Assembly: GCF_014642655.1 (NCBI RefSeq)
Contig: NZ_BMIR01000028.1
Coordinates: 1 to 38,537 of the forward strand
Direction: 5' to 3'
DNA length: 38,537 nt
Source of the DNA: Pullulanibacillus camelliae
GTDB taxonomy: Bacteria > Bacillota > Bacilli > Bacillales > Sporolactobacillaceae
Below are positions 9,334 through 18,759 of the stretch, piece after piece (positions within the stretch are counted from its first letter, which is position 1; each line of letters opens with the position of its first letter). The position numbers and the translations under genes were made by a program. Below the pieces are notes generated by a model. It was given only the letters and a program-made list of their open reading frames with translations. It was not told where the DNA came from and made no database searches.

Positions 9334-10578
9334 TTAAACATCGGTATTGACTGTTTTTTGCTCCAGCTGATTGTTATCTTTGTCGCGTAGCTGCCCAAGC
9401 CCATCTTTAAGTGGTAACAAGAAGCTGAGGCCACTAAGTATGGCGGGGAGACCAATTAATACGTACATCCATTGTAGTGGCACATAAACCAGTAGCCATC
9501 CATAAATAGCCATCCCGAGCGGAATAGCCAACGTGGAAACAGCACCGAGAGTTGAAAACATACGTCCCCGCATTTCCTTTGGGATGACTTGGAGTGCCAA
9601 CGCACCGATAGATCCGTTAAGAGTGCCAAGTGCAAATCCGGATATTAAACCAAAAGCAATTGCCCAGTAAAAATCAATGAAAATACCAATCAAGCTAACA
9701 CCGATATCAGCTATCACTAATCCCGCAAATAAAATAGTTTTCAAACCAATCCGTTTATTCATGTGTCCAAGTAGCATGCCTCCAATTAAAATACCTATAA
9801 AGACAGAAGCGTTAATGATACCGAGCATTAATCCATTGCCGTTCATTGGTCCCTTAACCCAAGCCGTCATAACTAAGTCAATTGGTGCCAATGCGCAATT
9901 AGTTACCATCGCAGCCAACGTGATTCTCAATAACACCCTTAAACGGACAATAGTACGAATGCCATCCAACCACTCACGTACGAAAGACGACCTTTTTGTC
10001 GGAGTGGGAACCACTTCTTTAACTCGTACGAAGAATAGACTGATAAGGGAAAAGGCAAATGTGATAGTATTAATCAAAAATAGGAGCGGTGCCCCAATCA
10101 AAAATATCAGTGTGCCGCCGAGTAAAACTCCAAATAACTGTGCTAAGGCACCACCGGATTGCACTAGCCCCATGGTGGAGGATAGTTTCTCTTGAGGTAA
10201 AATTAAAGGTAATAAAGACGCCTCTGCTGGGCGATAGAAGGTACCTACTAATTCAAGTAACAAAACTAATATAAGTAAAGTCATGAATGGTGGATGTAAC
10301 AAGACTACAAAATAGAGCGCAAGAGAAATAGTGGCACGCAGGATGTTGGTCCAAATCAGCGTCCGTCTCTTGCGCCATCGGTCAATGAAAACCCCAATGA
10401 ATAAACCAACAATGCTGGGCAGAGTTTGAAAAATACCTGTTAAAGCCAAGTCTGATTTTGATCCAGTCATTGAGAATACAAACCAAGGCAAAGCAATCAT
10501 GAATAGATTATTACCTATTGCAGATACAATTTGCCCAGAGAATAAGATTGCAAAATTACGATTACGTAGGATAGACAT
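9334..10578 (-). CDS. MFS transporter, macrolide-efflux/enterobactin-exporter-like
   Basis: 414 residues with about twelve hydrophobic segments. The start MSILRNRNFAILFSGQIVSAIG and the loop DRWRKRRTLI between helices 2 and 3 (motif A region) are typical of the MefA/EntS-like branch of the major facilitator superfamily. These are proton-driven exporters of drugs or peptides. It is divergent from the XRE-TPR regulator gene, which begins 386 bases away, so control by that regulator is likely. GGGG lies about 10 bases upstream of the ATG. It might export the product of the decayed lanthipeptide locus next door, but lanthipeptide exporters are usually ABC proteins, so a plain drug exporter is equally likely. 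Confidence 0.85.
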   Translation of the reverse strand: MSILRNRNFAILFSGQIVSAIGNNLFMIALPWFVFSMTGSKSDLALTGIFQTLPSIVGLFIGVFIDRWRKRRTLIWTNILRATISLALYFVVLLHPPFMTLLILVLLLELVGTFYRPAEASLLPLILPQEKLSSTMGLVQSGGALAQLFGVLLGGTLIFLIGAPLLFLINTITFAFSLISLFFVRVKEVVPTPTKRSSFVREWLDGIRTIVRLRVLLRITLAAMVTNCALAPIDLVMTAWVKGPMNGNGLMLGIINASVFIGILIGGMLLGHMNKRIGLKTILFAGLVIADIGVSLIGIFIDFYWAIAFGLISGFALGTLNGSIGALALQVIPKEMRGRMFSTLGAVSTLAIPLGMAIYGWLLVYVPLQWMYVLIGLPAILSGLSFLLPLKDGLGQLRDKDNNQLEQKTVNTDV

Positions 10579-10964
10579 AGGGCACCCCCAATAGTTGTAT
10601 TTTCTTCCACTCTTTTGTTTAACGACCCCTTAATAACCCCCAATAGAAAAGAAAACTTTTGTAATACAATAGGAGAATTAAAGTAAATAAATATTATTTA
10701 ATAGTATTAAATACCATAGAATGTAATCTCCGTTATAAAAAGATTTTGATTCCCTTTATCACTGCCCCAATCAAATCCTCCTTTTACCATTGTTTACTTA
10801 TGTACAGTAACATAATCTCTATAAAATAAGCGGTTTAACATATGTTATTGAAAATAAACTGTGCAAGCGGTAAAATTAAAGGTAAATAATGGTAGATGAA
10901 TGAGGGCGACCGCATTCGGACTACTATGTTAAACAATGAAGTAATGGGAAAGGGTTGTTCTATC
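10579..10964. other. Divergent intergenic region between MFS and regulator genes
   Basis: 386 bases, AT-rich, holding the promoters of two divergent genes. I see no convincing small gene, lanthipeptide precursor or strong palindrome. Confidence 0.5.
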
Positions 10965-12156
10965 ATGTCCTTCGGCAAAAAATTACGTGAATTACGTCTA
11001 GAACGAGGGCTTTCACAAGCTGATTTGAGTGGACCTGGTGTATCAAGATCCCTTGTTAGCCAACTAGAACGTGATCGTATTCGACCTACCGCACAATCCT
11101 TACAAACGCTTTCCGAAAAATTAGGAGTCAGCTACGACTTTCTTAGGGATTCTGTTACTCCGATAGAAAACGCTTGTCATACGTTACTCAAGCATGCATG
11201 CATGGAAAGCCATTGAAAAGGGCGACGCTCAAGATGCCTATGAGCTGTCTGATCAAGCAGTGACTATTTCGGTGGACATCGGGGATCGAGATTTAATTAG
11301 TCAAGCACAACTTGTTCGTGGATGGGCTTTAATGGTGAAAGGAGAATCAAATAAAGGGTTAAAGGATGTTTCACAAGCTGAAAGTCGATTTATAAAGCCG
11401 AAATCTATCAAACCTTTTCGGGTATTACAAACCATGGCAATGTCGGCTTTTTATAATGATTATTATGGTCTCGCAGAGTCATATCTAGAATCTATTTTAA
11501 GCATGACACCTCCACGAAGTCTTGAAAGTGCAAATGCAAACCTACATCTAGGATTGGTTAGACAAGCTCGTTATGGAGCATCGGCTGGGTATGAGGAATT
11601 TCTCAAGGCGGAGAATATAGGTGCAACCATTGGAGAAAGGCATATAGAAGCATGGGGAATCTGTGGACAAATTACCTCTTCTATACACCAAAATCGTACA
11701 TCCCCTAAAGAAAAATGGTCAAGGTTAAGAAATATTATAAAGAATAAAGATAGGGCCATATCCGAAATTTATATTGAACCACTTATTGCCTATGAGCAAC
11801 GCCATCTTGGTAATTATAAGAAATCGATTGAAATACTTATTAAATTTTGGGAATCTAGTTTAGATAATGACCAAAGCATACCGCATATCGCTTACGAATT
11901 ATCACGAAGTTATGTAGCAATAGGGGAATATGACTTGGCGCAAGAGGTTATTGATAAAGGGCTGGAAGTTATCCCTATAACGCGTCGTACATACACTTTT
12001 ATTCGACTTTGGATTGTTCAGGCATGGATATACTATTATAAAGGACAATCTCTTAAAGCGATTAATACCTTGCAACCACTATTACATCTTTCGCGTGTTA
12101 TGTATCTTAATAAAATAGAATCCCATATATCTAATTGGCTTAGAGACTGGGAATAA
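10965..12156 (+). pseudogene. XRE-family helix-turn-helix regulator with TPR tail, broken by a 4-base frameshift
   Basis: The N-terminal part (start ATG 10965, MSFGKKLRELRLERGLSQ, ribosome site GGGAAAGGG) is an XRE DNA-binding domain of about 65 residues. The rest, frame 11194-12156, is a helical repeat (TPR-like) sensor of the PlcR/Rgg/NprR kind, which usually binds a short peptide. The two frames meet in GCATGCATGCATGG at 11192-11205. Removing one CATG gives the uninterrupted reading KHAWKAIEKGDAQDA, which joins both parts perfectly. As it stands, translation stops after 83 residues. It sits between the divergent MFS gene and a convergent lanthipeptide synthetase remnant, so it may have controlled either. 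The shared terminator lies just downstream. Confidence 0.82.
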
Positions 12157-12166
12157 AGCTTAAATC

Positions 12167-12193
12167 AAAAACCACCCTTAATAGGTGGTTTTT
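12167..12193. terminator. Bidirectional terminator between regulator and lanthipeptide synthetase remnant
   Basis: AAAAACCACC (12167-12176), loop CTTAATA, GGTGGTTTTT (12184-12193): a perfect 10-base stem with A-run and T-run on either side. It can serve both convergent genes. Confidence 0.85.
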
Positions 12194-12240
12194 GGCATCT
12201 TAGGGATCTTAATTTGACTCTAGAAGTTGAGAAAATATTA

Positions 12241-13695
12241 TCAATGAGATTTTAATAATAAATTGTTTTTATCGATACACTCATTTTTGTATGGAAGGTG
12301 TTCGCGTAACAAAATTGGGTCGGGAAGATTATATGCCTTCTGCAATATACTGTAGGCAACACCTAAGGAACCAGTCATTAAACTCGGATTATCAACTTTG
12401 TACATATCTCCCCTCCAACCTGGTCTAGTTTGTCCTGGTTCACGTAATTCGTTTATGTAGACGAGAGTATCACACACATTTTCGTGATAAATCTTGTTTT
12501 CTGTAGCCCTATATAAATCTTGATAAGCAGCGGTTAAGCTTATAATGCCGTGACAACGGCAAAGTGGGGGCATCCCGTTCATAAAGTTCATCTTAGTGGC
12601 TACTTGATTTGCCAAACTAAGCGCATCTCTTTCCCAAACTGAAGCACTGATTAAAAAATGGATTATCCCGGGTGATCCATGGCACCAATAAAATTGTTGC
12701 TCACCATCTTCAACTGAAGTACTCCAGTTTGAATTCCTATGAGTGGCGGACAATGTATTGAAGATGTTAGAAACGGCAGACCGTGCATCTGAATTCCCCG
12801 TAATTTGATACGATGAGGATAAAGCATAACCGATTCCAGCTATTTCATGAGCAAAGCCTAAATAATGTTGTTTCCCAATTTCACTCCTCCAAAACAAAGA
12901 TTTGCCAAAATAAGTTGAGTTGGTAAGAAGTTGATCTTCCAAACGACAAATTAAATCTAAAAATCGGGTGTCACCAGTATGGTTATAAATAATAAGCGCA
13001 GTATGGAGCAACCCTGCTGAACCATGTGTCCAGTCAAAATATTTAGGTGTAAGTAACTGTGATTCACAACTTTTAAGTACAATATCAGTAGCCTTTTTTA
13101 ACCAATTATCTCGACTCCAGGCAACTCCAGCCAAAAACACTGAGAGTCCATAACCTCCGTGTCCGAAATGTAAGCCATTAGCCTGCGACTCAACTGAATT
13201 TACTGACTTATGTAACACACTAATGTACTTTGAGATAGTTGATTCCTTAATGTTATGCTGTGGTGAATGCATATGAAGCAATGCGGCTATTTGAACGATT
13301 CCAGCCATACCATTGTGAAGGGACCAAGCTGCTCCTGGACCAGACCAATCCTCTTGAGGATTATTTAATACTTCTTTAATAAAGGTGTTAGCTATCTCAA
13401 TGTTTGCATGAGCTTGGTAGAATGAACTTGGTTCAGTATTGGAATTGATGTATTTCAGCAGTTTAATTTTAGAACTATTCGACATTCCCTTAACAGGTGT
13501 TGTTAATGTATTCATAGTAAATATAGTTTGGGTAACCGCGTACCAGTCATCTTTTTTGGTAGCTGGGGAATCAACGTTAATCCATGGAGCAATAAATCCT
13601 GGGGTCCCAGACTTTATAGGTTTTATTTCAATAGGCTCATATATAGAAAACTCAAAATCTATTATTGACACATTTGCTTCATCTGTTACCGCCAT
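12241..13695 (-). pseudogene. Lanthipeptide synthetase (class III/IV, LanKC/LanL) lacking its N-terminal lyase and most of the kinase
   Basis: 484 residues. Residues 1-100 are the tail of a kinase domain: IIDFEFS (D13, the DFG-like metal site written DFE as in LanKC proteins), then GTPGFIAPW and DDWYAVTQTIF. Residues about 120-470 are a LanC cyclase with the repeated glycine motifs (HNGMAG, HGGYG, THGSAG) of the alpha-toroid. The cyclase site looks complete: H283 (HEIAG) and the zinc ligands C338 (WCHG) and C381-H382 (CRCHG). Zinc ligands are kept in class IV (LanL) and lost in class III, so LanL ancestry is favoured. An in-frame TAA lies 5 codons before the ATG. The lyase and the kinase catalytic loop are missing upstream, so this is a deletion remnant or, less likely, a free-standing cyclase. 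No precursor peptide was found nearby. Confidence 0.78.
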
Positions 13696-14219
13696 CTTTA
13701 TGTCTGTTTAATAAAACTAGAAAGTTGAAGAAAGATTTTTGACTGAGGCCTAGACGGATACATCGTGAGTGATGTTGGAATTCAAATTGGTTCAGGGACT
13801 AATTTGAATAAGGAAATTTATAGATGAGAGTTGGGAAGCCAATCCTTGTCTTTTTTTTCCTCTTAAATCACCACATTGCACCGCACCATAAACAAATAAG
13901 GTTTTATAATTGATAAAAGCAAATAACAAATTATAAGTCATGTCCATTAAGTCAAATGCAATCCATACAAAATGATGTTTAGCATTTTGTGGAAGTTCTG
14001 AAATTTGTTATGATAAAGAAAATCAATGAAAAGCCTCAAAGTAATGTAACGTTAACGAAGTAGATGAGTCTCATTACAGCCAAACAATATCATTTGTTTG
14101 AGAGACTTTTAGCTGAAACCTAATTTTGTCTATGAAAGGTCTACATGTTTATTTTGCAATACATAATTGTAGCTTGTAAATCAAGTTTTCTATATAAAGA
14201 AGATAAGGGGAGGGAGAGC
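13696..14219. other. Intergenic region upstream of the helicase gene
   Basis: About 520 AT-rich bases. They contain direct-repeat copy B, many short A/T runs, and an inverted pair around 14068-14107 (GAGTCTCATTAC and TTTGAGAGACTTT region). The N-terminal coding part expected for the lanthipeptide synthetase is not recognisable here, so that part was deleted and not merely frameshifted. No convincing gene is seen. Confidence 0.4.
13859..13891 (+). repeat. Short direct repeat, copy B
   Basis: Matches 3038-3070 at 27 of 33 positions (CCTCTTAAAT, ACCAC, ACCG and CATAA blocks conserved) and likewise follows a run of T. It is in the same orientation as copy A. Confidence 0.45.
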
Positions 14220-17200
14220 GTGAATAGAAGGAAAGATATTTTAAATGCTTGGATTACGATGGAGCAACTATCCGAGGGATCTATTAATAAAAAAGACAAA
14301 TCGCTAAAGCCTTTACATACAGTGGATGAGGACTGGAATAAGTTTTTTTCTGACTTTTTAACTAAACAAAAAGAACAACAAATGGAAGAACAAAAAAAAC
14401 AACAAAATGATGTATCAGATCAGTTCTTTAAGAAGTCGGGCTTAGTATTATATTTTGATATTTTCAACTTTCAAGACGTTGTGGACATATTGAGGAAGAA
14501 ATACAAGATTGCTAAAACCTACGAAGAAGTTAGTAACTCTGACAAATTCACCTTCTCTTTATATTTCGATAACCAATTAAATTTTATAGCAGACAAATTG
14601 TTCTTTACAATGAGTGGTTATATCCGCCAACATGGTGATTTGCCAAAAGATTTTTTTAAGGTTGAAAACGCATTTAGAGAAGATTTGAACAGGAAATTTG
14701 CCGAGAATTTTAATGCGACAATTTCTGAACTTTTACAAAAGCATAATGTTTCCAGGGAAAACTTTCGCTATGCATTTGTGAGAAATTTGGATAATGGTGA
14801 TGTACGTCTTCACTCATTCTTTATTGAAGATCTGAATAAAGTAAAGACAGTCTCTAATAAAAATTTGGATCAATATTTTAATGGCTTTTCTGGGGACAGG
14901 CAAAATCTAGATAGTCATAAAGAGTCGGTTCATTTTAACCCACATATTTTCGAGGCTATCTTACAACCTAAATTTTATCCGTTGGGACGATTCCCAAGTC
15001 ATCCTGATTTTGCGCTTTCATTTATGCAACAAGTTGCGGTAAATCTAGCATTAAATGATGAAAATGCTATTCGTAGTGTTAACGGACCACCTGGAACAGG
15101 GAAAACAACACTGCTGAAAGATATTTTTGCTGACTTAGTAGTGCAACAGGCGGTGGAAATTGTACAGCTTTCTAATAAAAGTATTCAAGGGAGTCTCGTT
15201 TACTGGCAAAGAGCTAAACTTGGCGTTTTACCACCTTCCATTTCAGATAAAAATATGATTGTTGCAAGTTCAAACAATGGGGCAGTCCAAAATATTGTTA
15301 AGGAGTTACCAAAGAGCAAGGAGATTGCTGATGTTTTTCAAAAGCAATTAGCGGAAGCAAATTATTTTAAAGCTGTTTCTAATTCTAAATTAACGAGTGA
15401 AGGCTTCGGAAAGAATCGAGAGATGAAAAGTGAGCTATTAAATGAGGAAAATTGGGGGACATTCTCTTTAGAAGGTGGAGCGGAAACAAACGTTAATAAT
15501 TTACTTTTAAACATTGAAGCAATTGAAAAAGATTTAGAAGAACATTATCAAGCGAATCCAGATGTATATGAAGACTTCTTACATCTCTATGATGAATTAA
15601 AAATTGAAAAGGAAAGAATACAAGAATATAGCGAAAAAATGTATTCTCTTAAAAAATTGACAACCAAGCATAAGGAGCAATTCGTAGCTTTTGAACAAGA
15701 GGAAAAAGAGAAACGAATAAATTTAATTTCACAGGAAAGGGAAGCAAGGCGTGAAATTGAAAGTCTGAGACAAGAAAGTATAAATCTGCAAAATGATTTA
15801 TCCAATGTTTCCATTGAACTTGAGAAATTAACTAATGTACAAGCTCAAGCTGAAAGAAATTATAATGTAGTGACTTCACAAAAGCCAAGTTTTTTATGGT
15901 TCCAGAAAATATTTAATAAACCTAAAGTTGAGCGGTATTTCAAGACTCTCAATGGTTTGAATGACCATTTAAATCATCTTTCTCAACAAAAAACTAAATT
16001 GTTGGATGAGCACATGCAACGCGAAAAAAGTTTAAGGGAAAATGCTACAAAAAGTGAGTATGCGCAAAAACAAATTCAGGACACAAAAGCGGACTTTAAT
16101 CGATGGATGATTTCTCAACAGAATGATTTTAAAAAATTGGAACAAGAAATTGCGTTATTGGAAGAACTCAAATTTCAAAGGGGAATAAAGGAACTAGATT
16201 TTTCACTATCATATGATGAACTTCAAAAGTCTAATCCATGGTCCACAAAGCAGTTCCGTATTTTACAATCAGAGTTATTTATCTCTGCCTTAAAAGTTCG
16301 AAAGCAATTCTTATATGAAAACAGAAAGAATTTAAAAGCGGCGAGGATCATTTGGAATAAACAGTCTGAATATATTGGGAAACAGAATGGACATCAGTTA
16401 ATTTCAGAATCATGGCAATGGCTGAATTTCACTATCCCTGTTGTCAGCACGACTTTTGCTAGTTTCGGTCGAATGTTTAAAAACCTTAATGAAAATTCAA
16501 TAGGTAATCTATTCATAGATGAGGCCGGTCAAGCACCACCACAAGCAAGTGTTGGTGCAATTTTTAGAAGTAAAAAGGTTATGGTTGTTGGGGATCCTTC
16601 ACAAATAAAACCAGTAATAACGTTAGATTCAAATGTTCTGACCTTGATTGGTAGATATTACAATGTTGATGAAAAATTTGTCTCTGCTGATGCGTCTACT
16701 CAAACAATAGTGGATGCCGCAAGTCGGTATGGCTTCCAAAAGAATGAGGATGAATGGATGGGTATCCCACTTTGGGTACACAGACGTTCGAACTATCCAA
16801 TGTTTACGATTTCAAATGAAATCTCGTATGATGGGTTGATGGTACAAGGTAAAACAGAAGATGAGTCACAAGGAAAATCACAATGGTATGATTCAATAGG
16901 AAAAGCAAATGACAAATTTGTTAAAGAACAAGCTGACTTACTGAAAAGCTTGATTGACAAACGTTTGCAGGAAGATCCAGATATGGCTGACGAAATCTAT
17001 GTGATATCCCCATTTAGAAATGTGACTTATAAACTTGCACAAGTTTTAGACGAAATTAACTTCACGAAACGAGAAAAAGATAAATCAACAAATATTGGAA
17101 CCGTTCATACTTTTCAAGGAAAAGAAGCAAAAATTGTCTATTTTGTTCTTGGGGCGGACTCTAATAGCAGTGGGGCAGCAAGATGGGCTGTTTCTGAACC

Positions 17201-17345
17201 CAATATAATGAATGTTGCAGCTACACGAGCTAAAGAGGAATTTTATGTTATTGGCGACAGGAAATTGTATGCATCACTTGGTAGTAGAGTGGCAAATCAA
17301 ACGATTTCGATCATTGACGACTATAATAGGTCGTTCAATGAATAG
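14220..17345 (+). CDS. Superfamily 1 (UPF1-like) DNA/RNA helicase with long coiled-coil insert
   Basis: 1041 residues from GTG 14220, chosen because GGGGAGGGAG ends about 5 bases upstream; the ATG at 14145 has no ribosome site. Helicase motifs in order are Walker A GPPGTGKTT (from residue 289), Walker B IDEAGQAPP (about 766-774), motif III VVGDPSQIKP, motif V VHTFQGKEAKIV and motif VI VAATRAKEEF. This places it in the SF1B/UPF1-like AAA_11/AAA_12 group. Between Walker A and Walker B lie some 450 residues, of which about 440-650 are charged heptad-like coiled coil. That is far longer than in plain SF1 helicases and suggests self-association or an SMC-like arm. No nuclease domain is recognised. 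Stand-alone helicases of this build often sit in anti-phage islands, but no such role can be shown here. Confidence 0.85.
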   Translation: MNRRKDILNAWITMEQLSEGSINKKDKSLKPLHTVDEDWNKFFSDFLTKQKEQQMEEQKKQQNDVSDQFFKKSGLVLYFDIFNFQDVVDILRKKYKIAKTYEEVSNSDKFTFSLYFDNQLNFIADKLFFTMSGYIRQHGDLPKDFFKVENAFREDLNRKFAENFNATISELLQKHNVSRENFRYAFVRNLDNGDVRLHSFFIEDLNKVKTVSNKNLDQYFNGFSGDRQNLDSHKESVHFNPHIFEAILQPKFYPLGRFPSHPDFALSFMQQVAVNLALNDENAIRSVNGPPGTGKTTLLKDIFADLVVQQAVEIVQLSNKSIQGSLVYWQRAKLGVLPPSISDKNMIVASSNNGAVQNIVKELPKSKEIADVFQKQLAEANYFKAVSNSKLTSEGFGKNREMKSELLNEENWGTFSLEGGAETNVNNLLLNIEAIEKDLEEHYQANPDVYEDFLHLYDELKIEKERIQEYSEKMYSLKKLTTKHKEQFVAFEQEEKEKRINLISQEREARREIESLRQESINLQNDLSNVSIELEKLTNVQAQAERNYNVVTSQKPSFLWFQKIFNKPKVERYFKTLNGLNDHLNHLSQQKTKLLDEHMQREKSLRENATKSEYAQKQIQDTKADFNRWMISQQNDFKKLEQEIALLEELKFQRGIKELDFSLSYDELQKSNPWSTKQFRILQSELFISALKVRKQFLYENRKNLKAARIIWNKQSEYIGKQNGHQLISESWQWLNFTIPVVSTTFASFGRMFKNLNENSIGNLFIDEAGQAPPQASVGAIFRSKKVMVVGDPSQIKPVITLDSNVLTLIGRYYNVDEKFVSADASTQTIVDAASRYGFQKNEDEWMGIPLWVHRRSNYPMFTISNEISYDGLMVQGKTEDESQGKSQWYDSIGKANDKFVKEQADLLKSLIDKRLQEDPDMADEIYVISPFRNVTYKLAQVLDEINFTKREKDKSTNIGTVHTFQGKEAKIVYFVLGADSNSSGAARWAVSEPNIMNVAATRAKEEFYVIGDRKLYASLGSRVANQTISIIDDYNRSFNE

Positions 17346-17360
17346 TGTAGAAAACTTATT

Positions 17361-17624
17361 TTGGGAGGGCCATTTATTAGGGGTTCAAAAACTATAAATA
17401 CTGAAATTCAAAGGTTAGTAGAGGAAAAGAAGAAATTAAGTACCGGTGTTAAAGAAATGGAGCTAAGGGTTAAGGAGGGTGCTACTACCTTAGTTATGGA
17501 TAAAAAAAGAGCGCTTGAATTAGCTGAAAAAATAATGACGTTTGCACATGTATTAGAGGAAGATAAAAGAATAAATCTGACCGTGCTTAGAGGAAGTAAT
17601 GGTGTTACGATTACTTCTTATTAG
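17361..17624 (+). CDS. Small helical protein after the helicase gene (hypothetical)
   Basis: About 82-87 residues, 15-30 bases after the helicase stop and in the same direction, so probably co-transcribed. The protein is charged and mainly helical (INTEIQRLVEEKKKLSTG, then an LAEKIMTFAHVLEEDKR helix) and ends in a short strand-rich tail. Its start is unclear. TTG at 17361 overlaps the only good Shine-Dalgarno (GGGAGGG, 17363-17369), whereas an in-frame ATT at 17376 lies 7 bases after it. No family is recognised. It may be a partner of the helicase through its coiled coil; that is inference from position. Confidence 0.55.
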   Translation: MGGPFIRGSKTINTEIQRLVEEKKKLSTGVKEMELRVKEGATTLVMDKKRALELAEKIMTFAHVLEEDKRINLTVLRGSNGVTITSY

Positions 17625-17741
17625 TTGTTAAAAATATTATAGAAAATGCTCTCAAAGATTGGGTGCTTTTTCTTTTTCTATTATACAAGTACTCAAAACT
17701 GCATTTAGGCATCATCTTACCCCAAACAATAAATTCTCCCA

Positions 17742-17781
17742 AAAACCAGCCCCCATCCTAACTAGAATTGGGGCTGGTTTT
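17742..17781. terminator. Bidirectional terminator
   Basis: AAAACCAGCCCC pairs with GGGGCTGGTTTT around a 15-base loop. It closes the helicase operon from the left and the convergent gene at 17856-18326 from the right. A weaker imperfect stem with T-rich tail also lies at about 17640-17675. Confidence 0.8.
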
Positions 17782-17855
17782 GAATATAAAATCATGGCCT
17801 TGTTCTTGTGATGCTCTATTTTTGTGCTGAATGGCTTAGTTGTAATTTTGCGGGC

Positions 17856-18326
17856 TTAATATTCTCCTTTGATGACAAAGAATGAGCCGCGGATGGTTCC
17901 GGCGAGTTTGGATTTTTGTCTAGCAAATTTAAACGTTCCTTCTAGTTCCTTTGGAATCTCCATCCCTTCGGAAAGCTTAAAGCCGACGGCGCGTTTTTTA
18001 GGGTTATCAATGGTATACATGACATTGAGCGCAAGGCCGTCCTCATAAAAGACGTAGGCAAATTTGATGTTTTCTACTTGGAAACGCGATGTCTCTAAAG
18101 GCTTGGCTGCAAACACAATCTCACGTTCTTCTTTTAAAATGTGGTTTACATAATCAAGGGTACTTGGGCTTTCGCTTGCGGGTACAACGGTAAATGCATG
18201 CTTGTATTTGTTCATAAAGTAGCGGGCTTCATTGGCACGTAGACCAGCGAGTGCTTCTGCTACAGGTGAAGACTCTAACCCAACGGTTGACACCTGTTTA
18301 AAATCGACGACATAGGACATGTTCAT
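17856..18326 (-). CDS. Conserved hypothetical cytosolic protein
   Basis: 156 residues, starting MNMSYVVDFKQVSTVGL with AAAGGTGGGATG upstream; ATG 18320 (residue 3) is an alternative. It is soluble, mixed alpha/beta, with no signal or membrane segment. The composition and codon use match the GC-richer right part of the window, not the AT-rich left part. The sequence looks like a maintained gene (regular codons, strong ribosome site, own terminator), but I cannot name the family with certainty. Neighbours are a terminator on one side and a 430-base gene-free stretch on the other, so it appears to be monocistronic. Confidence 0.7.
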   Translation of the reverse strand: MNMSYVVDFKQVSTVGLESSPVAEALAGLRANEARYFMNKYKHAFTVVPASESPSTLDYVNHILKEEREIVFAAKPLETSRFQVENIKFAYVFYEDGLALNVMYTIDNPKKRAVGFKLSEGMEIPKELEGTFKFARQKSKLAGTIRGSFFVIKGEY

Positions 18327-18759
18327 CCCACCTTTTTTTCCTATTTTGTAATCAGAATGTATTAACCTTTTGCTGACGCCCCTAAAGGAAGAGTGTATAA
18401 GGGTATGTGCGAATTGAATATTGAGCCCCTTTGAATTTTAGAACGGGTGATTCTGGGATGTCTCGACATTGAGGTCTCTGTAGGCATGATAGGTCTTGAA
18501 AGCTGAAACAACAAGGTTACCTCGAGCGGCAACAAGTCTATATGCTGCTCACTCCATATCAAGGCGGCGGTCTAACTGGGAATGGGGTGGCTTGTGTTCA
18601 TATGAGTGAAAACATGTAAGTTTTTATGCTCTGACTTTGGCTACCTGAGGCTTAGCGATACGCTTAGTATGGTTGTACAAAGCGAGCGGGGGCCACTCAT
18701 GTATGATTTGAAAATTCACAACAGGCATATTAAGCGAAGCGGCGACAGCCAAGTTTTCT
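18327..18759. other. Gene-free 430-base block, possibly IS-derived or encoding a structured RNA
   Basis: No supported reading frame. Unlike the other gaps it is moderately GC-rich and not T/A-run dominated, with small stems such as AGCG-TAT-CGCT near 18653-18664 and a stretch TATTAAGCGAAGCGGCGAC just before the next gene's 3' end. The texture recalls the long untranslated end of IS110-type elements or a structured RNA. No transposase remains and no IS ends could be defined. Confidence 0.3.

Noticed and set aside
13765-13827. Short GTG-started frame of 20 codons ahead of the helicase, considered as a lanthipeptide precursor
   Set aside because: It lacks the Ser/Thr/Cys-rich core and leader of class III/IV precursors, has no ribosome site, and runs opposite to the synthetase.
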